Shown here in pieces: positions 1-6,931 of a DNA stretch of 13,190 nucleotides (its first letter is position 1; every line of letters begins with the position of its first letter). The notes beneath the pieces were generated by a model. The model worked only from the letters and a program-made list of their open reading frames with translations, made no database searches and was not told where the DNA came from. Location of the stretch: contig JABSRK010000074.1 of assembly GCA_013213915.1 (NCBI GenBank), positions 1 through 13,190 of the forward strand, in the 5' to 3' direction. The stretch is from Planctomycetota bacterium (GTDB taxonomy: Bacteria > Planctomycetota > GCA-002687715). The position numbers and the translations under genes were made by a program.

Positions 1-167
1 CGGGGCGCCATGGCGGCTTCCTTCTTCGGATCCAGGTGGGGGCGTCCACGCCAGCCGGCGAGTCCGTCGCCCTGGAGGAGTGACACGAACCCTGGCGGCG
101 GCGTGCCGCTCTCCTGAGCGGGGAGCACGGAGACCAGCAGGAGAAGCATGATGGGGTGACGGATCAT
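1..167 (-). CDS. DUF1080 (3-keto-disaccharide hydrolase-like) secreted protein, 5' end only
   Basis: Only the first 55 codons are in the window; the gene runs off the left edge. Translation from the ATG at 167 gives a signal peptide (MIRHPIMLLLLVSVLPA, probable cleavage before QES), a short Gly/Pro linker, then GFVSLLQGDGLAGWRGRP, followed by HLDPKKEAAM. This matches the usual start of DUF1080/PF06439 proteins, which open with a 'FVSLFNGKDLxGWxGRPH' strand. The family is named for 3-keto-disaccharide hydrolase activity and adopts a concanavalin-like beta-sandwich; the product would be periplasmic or outside the cell. An in-frame ATG at 149 is an alternative start, but the one at 167 supplies the Arg/His of a normal signal-peptide n-region. 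No clear Shine-Dalgarno precedes either. The gene is divergent from the cytochrome gene at 204. The family call is fairly firm; the substrate is unknown. Confidence 0.72.
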   Translation of the reverse strand, partial: MIRHPIMLLLLVSVLPAQESGTPPPGFVSLLQGDGLAGWRGRPHLDPKKEAAMAP

Positions 168-178
168 GCACGCATGAT
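163..178. promoter_or_regulatory. Inverted repeat in the divergent start region (operator candidate)
   Basis: The bases ATCATGC-AC-GCATGAT form a perfect 7-bp dyad with a 2-base spacer. A third copy of the arm, GCATGAT, lies at 146-152. The dyad covers the likely start codon of the minus-strand DUF1080 gene and sits just upstream of the preferred GTG start of the plus-strand cytochrome gene, where a repressor could act on both genes. The repeat is seen directly; its role as an operator is inference. Part of the match at 146-152 and 163-167 also encodes residues of the DUF1080 signal peptide, so coincidence is possible. Confidence 0.35.
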
Positions 179-203
179 AGACGACGAGCGCTACGATGGT
201 GGC

Positions 204-2480
204 GTGCTTGCTCGTTCGCTTGTTGCCCTGTTGCTCGCCGGAGCATGCGTCGGCCAGGACGCGGCCGGTTTCAGCCGATCGTTGGGTCAGTTGATCGAGG
301 GACATTGCGTTCAGTGCCACGGCGGGCTTCGGCCCAAGGCGGCGCTCGATCTCGGTGACCTCGGGGGCGACGCGTCCTCCGCCGCCGATCTCCATTCGCT
401 GCTCCGCGTTCGCGACCGTCTCCTGGCGGGCGACATGCCGCCCCCAGGCCGCGATCGTCCCGACGTCGCCCATGTGAAGGCGGCGGTGAAGTGGGCCGAC
501 GCCGCGCTCGCGGCCCGCATCGGTCGCCTTCAACTCGACCCGGGGCGCACGACGATCAGGCGGTTGAGCCGTGCTGAATACGTTAACTCGATCCGCGACC
601 TGTTCGGGGTGGAGACGGACGCCGCCGACGCATTCCCAGCCGATGACCTCGGTTACGGATTCGACAACATCGGCGATGCGCTCACGTTTTCGACGCTGCA
701 CATCGAGAAGTACGCGTCGGCGGCCGAGAAGATCGCAGCCCAGGTCATCAACACCGAGATTCCGGGGAAGCCGGCCGTCCGCAGGATCGCCGCTGCGGAC
801 CTGTCATCGACCCTCGGCGACGACAGCGTTCGAGGCGACACCCACGTGTTGTTCAGCAACGGCACGGTTTCGACTTCCCTCCAACTCCCGCGCCGCGGGC
901 GATACCGCCTTCGGGCAGGGGCCTGGGCCCAGCAGGCCGGACCTGAACTGGCGAAGGCCGCCTTCGTCATCGACCGCCGGCGAGTGAAGGTGGTGGATGT
1001 GAAGGCCACCCGGGACAAGCGCGGGCCTCTTGAACTCGAGGTCGAGATGGACGGAGGTCGCCGCCGTATCGGTCTGGCGTTCACCAACGACTACTACCGG
1101 CCCAAGGACCCGGTTCCCAGCGAGAGGGACCGCAATCTCATCGTCGAGTGGCTGGAGATCGTGGGCCCCATCGATGATCCGCCCGTCACCCGAGGCCACC
1201 AGTGGATCATTGCGGCAGACCCCGGTCACGGGAGGCCGGAGCGCCGCGCGCGACCGATTCTGCGCGAGATGCTCCGTCACGTCTGGCGACGCCCGCCCAC
1301 ATCGTCCGAGATGGCGAGCATGGGCGGGGTGTTGAAGGACAAGGTCGCGCGGGGGGCGAGCTTCCGGGAAGGCGTTCGGCTCGCGCTCGCGGCGTCGCTG
1401 GTATCCCCCAACTTCCTGTTTCGGGCCGAGCCGAGATCATCTCGAGGCTCAGCGGGGGTGCAAGATCTCGGCCCCTGGCAGCTGGCCTCGCGGTTGTCGT
1501 ACTTCATCTGGAGCAGTACTCCCGACGCCGAGCTCTACCGGCTCGCAGCGCGGAAGACCCTGGGTAATCCGGACATCCTCGTCCGCCAGGCGCGGCGCAT
1601 GCTGCGCGATCCCAGGGCCTCCGCCCTCGCGACTCAGTTCGCGTCCCAGTGGCTCGAGCTGCGGAACCTGGCCGACGCATCCCCTGATCCGGCCCGCTTC
1701 CCGGGATACACGGACGCCCTGGCGGACGATCTGCGGCAGGAGACGGAGCGCTTCTTCGAGTCCGTGTTGCGGGAGAGTCGTCCGATTCAGGATCTGGTCG
1801 ATGCGGACTACACCTTCGTCAACGGGCGCCTCGCCCGGCACTACGGGATCGAGGGTGAGTTCGATGACGACGCGTTCCAACGAGTGACGTTGAAGGACCG
1901 GCTGCGGGGCGGTGTGCTGGGGCACGGGAGCGTTCACACGATCACGTCGAACCCGACCAGGACGTCTCCGGTCAAGCGTGGCAAGTGGCTGCTCGAGAAC
2001 ATCCTCGGCACGCCGCCGCCGCCACCACCACCCGGGGCCGACAGCCTCCCCGGGGAGGAGTCCATCACGGACGCCGCCACGCTGCGTGCTCGCATGGCGG
2101 AACACCGCAAGAACGTGACGTGCGCTTCGTGCCACGTGAGGATGGACGCCCTCGGGTTGACGATGGAGAACTTCGACGCGGTCGGGAGATGGCGTGACAA
2201 GGATGGGGGCCGACCGGTCGATGCGTCGGGTGAGCTGCCCGATGGACGTAAGCTGGACGGCATCCAACAGTTGAAGGCGTTGGTGCGCGACGATCCGCTG
2301 TTCGTGCGCTGCGTGGCCAGGAAGTTGTTCGTGTATGCCATCGGGCGAGAGGTGAGCGATGACGACGCTCTGGCCCTGGAGTCATTGGTCGCGCGGGTCG
2401 GGGAGACCCCGACGCTGGAAGAGCTGATCCTCGCGATCGTGCGGACAGACGCCTTTCGCCGTCGCCGGTCCTCGCGGTAG
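204..2480 (+). CDS. Planctomycete two-heme cytochrome c/PSD protein (DUF1587-DUF1595-DUF1592-DUF1588-DUF1585)
   Basis: This is an exported protein of about 758 aa. The GTG at 204 is preferred because it gives a clean signal peptide (MLARSLVALLLAGACVGQ); the in-frame ATG at 174 and GTG at 156 add an acidic, unlikely leader and would nearly meet or overlap the divergent gene. Numbering from 204, an N-terminal heme motif CVQCH is at 35-39 with a probable Met ligand in MPPPG (78-82). Then come PSD3/DUF1587 (about 119-180, RRLSRAEYVNSIRDLFG), a beta-rich insert (about 205-325), PSD5/DUF1595 (about 350-410), PSD4/DUF1592 (about 420-550, SRLSYFIWSSTPD), PSCyt3/DUF1588 with seven prolines (604-610) and a second heme motif CASCH (640-644), and PSD2/DUF1585 (about 690-750). 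Architecture and length are typical of the family. Its reaction is not established; a periplasmic electron-transfer or oxidative role is inferred from the hemes. It is followed after 10 bases by a DUF1552 gene, its usual partner. Confidence 0.9.
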   Translation: MLARSLVALLLAGACVGQDAAGFSRSLGQLIEGHCVQCHGGLRPKAALDLGDLGGDASSAADLHSLLRVRDRLLAGDMPPPGRDRPDVAHVKAAVKWADAALAARIGRLQLDPGRTTIRRLSRAEYVNSIRDLFGVETDAADAFPADDLGYGFDNIGDALTFSTLHIEKYASAAEKIAAQVINTEIPGKPAVRRIAAADLSSTLGDDSVRGDTHVLFSNGTVSTSLQLPRRGRYRLRAGAWAQQAGPELAKAAFVIDRRRVKVVDVKATRDKRGPLELEVEMDGGRRRIGLAFTNDYYRPKDPVPSERDRNLIVEWLEIVGPIDDPPVTRGHQWIIAADPGHGRPERRARPILREMLRHVWRRPPTSSEMASMGGVLKDKVARGASFREGVRLALAASLVSPNFLFRAEPRSSRGSAGVQDLGPWQLASRLSYFIWSSTPDAELYRLAARKTLGNPDILVRQARRMLRDPRASALATQFASQWLELRNLADASPDPARFPGYTDALADDLRQETERFFESVLRESRPIQDLVDADYTFVNGRLARHYGIEGEFDDDAFQRVTLKDRLRGGVLGHGSVHTITSNPTRTSPVKRGKWLLENILGTPPPPPPPGADSLPGEESITDAATLRARMAEHRKNVTCASCHVRMDALGLTMENFDAVGRWRDKDGGRPVDASGELPDGRKLDGIQQLKALVRDDPLFVRCVARKLFVYAIGREVSDDDALALESLVARVGETPTLEELILAIVRTDAFRRRRSSR

Positions 2481-2490
2481 GCTGTTGTCC

Positions 2491-3834
2491 ATGGCTCACG
2501 TCGTCCTTAAGCGCAAGCTGTCACGCCGCGCCGTGCTGCGGGGCGCCGGCGTCTCGCTGGCGCTACCGTTTCTCTCGGCCATGACCCCGGCGCTCACCCG
2601 TTCGCGGGGCGCGCGGCCGGTGCGGGCGTGTTTCATCTTCGCGCCGAATGGCATGAAGATGGACGACTGGACGCCCGCTGGGGAAGGCTCCGAGTTCAAG
2701 TTCGGGCACATTCTCGATCCCCTCAGCCCGTTCCACGATGACATCCTGGTCGCGACACACCTGGCCATCGACGCAGGCCGCCCCCATGGCGACGGGCCGG
2801 GTGACCACGCGCGCAACGCATCCACCTATCTGACGTGCGCCCACCCCAAGAAGACCGGCGGCAAGGACATACATGTGGGGGTGTCCGTCGATCAGGTCAT
2901 CGCGAAGGAAATGGGAGGCGCGACGAGATTCCCCTCCCTTGAGATCGGCATGGAACGCGGAAGGCGCAGCGGCTCCTGCGATTCGGGTTATGCGTGCGCG
3001 TATTCAAACAATGTGTCGTGGCGGACGCCCACGGCACCGGTCACGAAGGAGACCGACCCTCGCGAGGTGTTCAGTCGGTTGTTCGGAGACCCGAGCGAAA
3101 TCGCGTCGCGGAAGGAGCGTGAGGCGCTCGCCCTCGATCGCCGCAGCATCCTCGACGCGGCCCTGGGGGACGCGAAACGATTGCGCGGGCGTCTGGGCGC
3201 GAAGGATCGGGCGAAGCTCGACCAGTACCTCGCGTCCGTGCGCGAGGTGGAGGTGCGACTGAAGTCAGAGTTGGAGGCCGAACCCGAGACGAAGGGCATG
3301 CCCGTCGACGTGCTCGAGAATGCGGGGCGCGGGTTCGCGTCACGGCTTCACTTGATGTACGACCTCGTCGCGCTCGCGTTCGAGGCTGACCTCACTCGTA
3401 CCGTCACGTTCATGCTCGGGCAGGCCGGCAGCAACCGCAGCTACCGTATGGCCGGGGTCACGAACGGGCACCATAGCCTGTCCCATCACGGTAAGAAGGC
3501 GGCCAACCTGGACGGTATCCGCCGTATCAACCGCTGGCACGCGGAGCAGTTCGCCGGGTTCATCAAGCGACTCTCTGAGACCAAGGACGAGAGCAGCGAT
3601 CTGCTGCGCCAGTCCATGGTCGTCTACGGATCTGGCCTCGGGGACGGGGACCGCCACAACCACATGGATCTGCCGGTCCTCATCGCAGGTCGGGGCGGAG
3701 GACGGCTGAAGACTGGCCGGCATCTCGTCCTGCCGCGGCGCACCCCCATGGCGAACCTCTATCTCTCGCTCATGGGCAAGGTCGGCGTGCACCGCAAGCG
3801 GTTCGCAGACAGCACCGGATCGCTCGACATATAG
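2491..3834 (+). CDS. DUF1552 Tat-exported protein
   Basis: The product is 447 aa. The ATG at 2491 is chosen over an upstream TTG at 2485; the gene begins 10 bases after the preceding stop, so the two are probably co-transcribed. The N-terminus carries a twin-arginine signal (SRRAVLRGAGVSLALPFL), implying export as a folded protein. Family-typical blocks follow: RACFIFAPNGMKMDDWTP near residue 46, a GDGPGDHARNASTYLT block near 100, DIHVGVSVDQV, FPSLEIGMERG, and CDSGYACAYSNNVSWR near 165-180. The C-terminal half has YGSGLGDGDRHNHMDLPVL. This matches DUF1552/PF07586 along its full length. DUF1552 is related to DUF1501 and is commonly paired with DUF1592-type cytochrome proteins, as here. Activity is unknown; conserved Asp, His and Cys residues suggest a metal-dependent role, which is inference. 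No truncation is seen. Confidence 0.9.
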   Translation: MAHVVLKRKLSRRAVLRGAGVSLALPFLSAMTPALTRSRGARPVRACFIFAPNGMKMDDWTPAGEGSEFKFGHILDPLSPFHDDILVATHLAIDAGRPHGDGPGDHARNASTYLTCAHPKKTGGKDIHVGVSVDQVIAKEMGGATRFPSLEIGMERGRRSGSCDSGYACAYSNNVSWRTPTAPVTKETDPREVFSRLFGDPSEIASRKEREALALDRRSILDAALGDAKRLRGRLGAKDRAKLDQYLASVREVEVRLKSELEAEPETKGMPVDVLENAGRGFASRLHLMYDLVALAFEADLTRTVTFMLGQAGSNRSYRMAGVTNGHHSLSHHGKKAANLDGIRRINRWHAEQFAGFIKRLSETKDESSDLLRQSMVVYGSGLGDGDRHNHMDLPVLIAGRGGGRLKTGRHLVLPRRTPMANLYLSLMGKVGVHRKRFADSTGSLDI

Positions 3835-3862
3835 GGCAGCCGGGAGCCGACCCGAGGCGGCG

Positions 3863-5506
3863 TCAGAAGACAATGAGGGTGCGCGCTTCCGAGACCGTCC
3901 AACTGGAACCGAGGAGCGTGTAGCCACCCGCGGCGTCCTGGACGATCCACTGGGAGAACAGGGTCGTTCCGGACGGAATGGTGGGGGGGATGCCGACGGA
4001 TATGCTCGCTGATCCGGCGGGGGATGTGGTGAAGATCCCCTGGGACGGAGTGGGCCAGAGCAGGCTGCTGGGGGAGATGTCGAGCCAGATGGGCCCGGCG
4101 ACAGTGGAGGGCAGGAACGCGTTCAGGGAGAGGCCGAGAGCGGTCGTTGCGCTGGGGGCAGCGCCGACGAGGGTCGCGGTCGCGGTCGCGCCCGGTGTCA
4201 ACGGTGTCAGCAACTGCGTGGGTGGTGCGGCGCCGGCGACGGTGCCCGAGCCTGGCCCGACGATCGCCTGATTCTCGTGGGACTGGACCCACAGGTCCCA
4301 GAGGAGCCACGAAACCGATATGCACCCGAGATCCAGGTCGCCATCCCCGTCCGTATCCTCGAGGTCGAAGAACGAGGGCCCGTAGTCGTAGTCGCTCATC
4401 GGAACGAGCTCCATGTCGAACGGATTGCCGAACGCTCCGCCGCCGAGTCCGCGCCATACGCGCAGGACCCACGGCGAGAGATTGGCCGAGCTGCCCGGGA
4501 TCGCGCAGGTGCCCCACAGGAGATCCAGTTCGCCGTCTGCGTCGATATCGTCGAGGCGCGGCAGATTCAGCCCTGCGGAGACGAAGCAGGCCGTCCAGGG
4601 GACGGTGATGGTGATGGGCGCAGCGAAGGTGGCCGTGTTGGAGAATGCCGACAATCCGACGTGCAAGCTGAACGTCCCCGGGATAGCGGTCTGGGAAAAT
4701 ACGTCGTCGATGCCGTCGCCCGTGAGGTCGGCGACCATGGGGTTGACGGCTACCGGCCCCGCGCCGGCGATGGTCGAGAGCATGGGGAAAGGACCGACGG
4801 GATTGAACCCGGTGCCAAGGCCGTTGCCCATGAGCGCGGAGAACTCCATGGCGCCCCCCGGCGCCACACCGCAGAGGAGGATGTCCCGCGCGCCGTCCCC
4901 GTTGAAGTCTCCGGTTCGGACGCAAGTGCAGGGGGCGGTGGGGACGGTGAATTGCGGGATGAGGGTCATCGTCGCCTGGTCGTAGCTCGCGATGCTGACG
5001 GCGGTGGCGACGCCGGTCGCATACAGCTCGGGATAGCAGAGGTCGAGGGGCGGCACGCCGTCCATGTCATCGAGGCGCATTTCGAATGCCGAGATCGGCC
5101 AGACGGGGCCGCCACCTGGCGTGAAGTTGCCGCCGCCTTGATTGATCATCGGCCGCGGGCCGAACAGGCCGCCGCGGACGAAGTCGTTGAGCCCGTCACC
5201 GTCAAGATCGATGGGGCCGAGGAGCATCTCCTTGTTGACGGAGGTGTTGGCGACGCCGGCGGGCGATTGAACCGGGCCTGGCATACCGAACGAGGTGTTG
5301 GGGGCACCGACGAAGCACTCGATGTACCCGGCCCGGTAGGTGATGAGGTCGGGGTTCCCGTCACCCGTGAATTCGCCGAACAAACATGGGGAGAGCCCTG
5401 GTGGGGTTGCCCCGATGTTGAGGGACGGCCGCGGGACGAAGTACGTCTGTGCGGCGACGGGTGCCACGAGGATGAGGATCAGCGCTGACGTCAGCTTGGG
5501 AGTCAC
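3863..5506 (-). CDS. Secreted FG-GAP/VCBS seven-bladed propeller protein
   Basis: The product is 547 aa from a GTG at 5506, the only sensible start because it gives the signal peptide MTPKLTSALILILVAPVAA followed by QTYF. Seven Ca-binding FG-GAP-type loops are visible: FTGDGNPD (about 46), DLDGDGLND (100), DDMDGVPPLD (146), DFNGDGARD (200), DLTGDGIDD (260), DIDADGELD (320) and DTDGDGDLD (384). Spacing of 46-63 residues fits one loop per blade of a seven-bladed integrin-alpha-like propeller. Loops 1 and 3 are the most degenerate. Residues from about 415 form a separate Thr/Ala/Pro-rich beta domain ending in SSWTVSEARTLIVF, of a type seen at the ends of secreted planctomycete proteins (recalled, not searched). 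It is the last gene of the minus-strand block, 24 bases after the sulfatase stop. A binding or surface-display role is inferred; there is no catalytic motif. Confidence 0.85.
   Translation of the reverse strand: MTPKLTSALILILVAPVAAQTYFVPRPSLNIGATPPGLSPCLFGEFTGDGNPDLITYRAGYIECFVGAPNTSFGMPGPVQSPAGVANTSVNKEMLLGPIDLDGDGLNDFVRGGLFGPRPMINQGGGNFTPGGGPVWPISAFEMRLDDMDGVPPLDLCYPELYATGVATAVSIASYDQATMTLIPQFTVPTAPCTCVRTGDFNGDGARDILLCGVAPGGAMEFSALMGNGLGTGFNPVGPFPMLSTIAGAGPVAVNPMVADLTGDGIDDVFSQTAIPGTFSLHVGLSAFSNTATFAAPITITVPWTACFVSAGLNLPRLDDIDADGELDLLWGTCAIPGSSANLSPWVLRVWRGLGGGAFGNPFDMELVPMSDYDYGPSFFDLEDTDGDGDLDLGCISVSWLLWDLWVQSHENQAIVGPGSGTVAGAAPPTQLLTPLTPGATATATLVGAAPSATTALGLSLNAFLPSTVAGPIWLDISPSSLLWPTPSQGIFTTSPAGSASISVGIPPTIPSGTTLFSQWIVQDAAGGYTLLGSSWTVSEARTLIVF
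4172..4189. repeat. Three tandem copies of GGTCGC inside the propeller gene
   Basis: Three perfect hexamers in a row encode the alternating Ala-Thr stretch (ATATAT, about residues 440-445) at the start of the C-terminal beta domain. Gain or loss of a unit would keep frame. This is probably just local coding simplicity in GC-rich DNA. Confidence 0.5.
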
Positions 5507-5530
5507 CGCTGACGAGCGTACCAGATGGCT

Positions 5531-6928
5531 CTATCGCGTCGGCAGCGTCGCCTTGAACTCGATCCACGCTTTCACCATCCGGGTCTTGACCTTGGGGTGG
5601 TCGGCGGACAGGTCCGCCGACTCGGCTGGATCGGCGGTGATGTCGTACAGCGCGAATGGCTTGCCGTTGCCGGGGCGCACGATCTTCCAGCGGCCGTCGA
5701 TCAGCGCCCCCCGACCTCCGAACACGAACGGGATGGCGCGCGGACGCGTTGTGGTCTTCCCTTCAACGAGCGGCATGAGGTCGACACCGTCGAGCGGGGG
5801 GGCGCCGTCAGGCAAGGGGACACCTGTCGCGGCGAGGACCGTCGGCAGGTAGTCCAGGGTGCTGCACGGGGTGCTGATCACGCGCGCTTGCTTCAGCCGT
5901 CCCGGCCACTCCAGGAGCCCGGGGACACGGATGCCGCCTTCGTAGAGGTCACGCTTGCGGCCTCGGAGTCTCTTGGCCGAGCCAGGCGCCTTGTCGCGCC
6001 CCTCGGGCCCGTTGTCCGCACAGAACCAGACCATGGTGTCGTCTGCGATTTTCAGATTCCTGAGGTGGGCGCGCAGCCAGCCGACAGCTCGGTCCATGGC
6101 CGTGATGCAGCCCAGGTAGTGGCGGTGACGGTCTCGGGTCTCGGACAGGTACGGCTTCTGGTCGCTCTCGCTGGCGACCACGGGGAGGTGGGGAGCATGG
6201 AACCAGATGACCGCAAAGAACGGCTTCTTGGCGCCGACGCTGTCACTGATGAATCGCGTCGCCCGGTCCATGATCAGGTGGCTGTCGTCCTTGGCCCCGA
6301 GGGCTTCGTCCCGCACCCACTCTTCGGGACCGGTCCAGTACCGCGTGCCGTAGGGCGATCCCGTCTTCGCGTTCTTGCCGACGCCCCCGGCCCAGCCGGG
6401 AGGCGTCTTCATGGGGTTGAACGTGGGGACCTTCGCTTCGGTCGAGAAGCACACGTCGAAAGCCCGATCCCAGGGCGGCGCGTAGTGCTTGCGGCCTTTC
6501 GCGGTGCCCCCACGGTTGCTGTCCTTGATGGTCTTGGTGAGGGTGCCGAGGTGCCACTTGCCGAAGTGGCCGGTGCGATAGCCGCCCTGCTTGAGGATGG
6601 CGGCCAGGTTCGGTTCGGTCGTCGGGAGGTGCCCGGCGTTCGCTGTCGGGATGCCGTAGCGCATGTGATGCCGGCCGGTCAGACAGGTCCCTCGCGTCGG
6701 CGAGCACACGGGGGCGCCCGCATACCACCGATCGAAGCGGAGGCCCGAGCGGGCCATGGCGTCGAGGTGGGGCGTCTTCAGGGTCGGATGGCCCTGGTAG
6801 CCCGCGTCGCCCCATCCCTGGTCGTCGGCCATGACGAGGATCACGTTGGGGCGTTGCGCGGCAGCGAACGCGCAGAAAACGAGCAGCATGGAGAGCCGGC
6901 GCGTGATCGACATCAGGCGGTGGAACAT
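5531..6928 (-). CDS. Secreted S1-type sulfatase (formylglycine sulfatase)
   Basis: The product is 465 aa and hydrolyses a sulfate ester. A signal peptide (hydrophobic core LSMLLVFCAFAAA, probable cleavage before QRPNV) sends it to the periplasm or outside. The fold-defining opening PNVILVMADDQGWGDAGY gives metal-binding Asp35/Asp36. CSPTRGTCLTG at 75-85 is the sulfatase signature, with Cys75 the residue converted to formylglycine. GKWHLG (123-128) carries Lys124 and His126; HAPHLP begins at 244; CADNG (303-307) supplies the late metal ligands Asp305/Asn306; and Lys325 precedes EGGIRVP. All expected active-site positions are present and the length is normal, so it should be active if a maturation enzyme is encoded elsewhere. 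The start at 6928 lies 3 bases after the DUF1501 stop; Met6 (6913) is an alternative. The substrate cannot be told from sequence; a sulfated glycan is the likeliest given the neighbours. Confidence 0.93.
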   Translation of the reverse strand: MFHRLMSITRRLSMLLVFCAFAAAQRPNVILVMADDQGWGDAGYQGHPTLKTPHLDAMARSGLRFDRWYAGAPVCSPTRGTCLTGRHHMRYGIPTANAGHLPTTEPNLAAILKQGGYRTGHFGKWHLGTLTKTIKDSNRGGTAKGRKHYAPPWDRAFDVCFSTEAKVPTFNPMKTPPGWAGGVGKNAKTGSPYGTRYWTGPEEWVRDEALGAKDDSHLIMDRATRFISDSVGAKKPFFAVIWFHAPHLPVVASESDQKPYLSETRDRHRHYLGCITAMDRAVGWLRAHLRNLKIADDTMVWFCADNGPEGRDKAPGSAKRLRGRKRDLYEGGIRVPGLLEWPGRLKQARVISTPCSTLDYLPTVLAATGVPLPDGAPPLDGVDLMPLVEGKTTTRPRAIPFVFGGRGALIDGRWKIVRPGNGKPFALYDITADPAESADLSADHPKVKTRMVKAWIEFKATLPTR

Positions 6929-6931
6929 CTG

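Noticed and set aside
1449..2267. A 272-codon open frame on the minus strand
   Set aside because: It is antisense to the DUF1592/DUF1588 part of the smaller cytochrome and its sequence is shadow-like.
4277..5488. A 403-codon open frame on the plus strand
   Set aside because: It is the reverse of the propeller gene, whose seven calcium loops and signal peptide establish the real coding strand.
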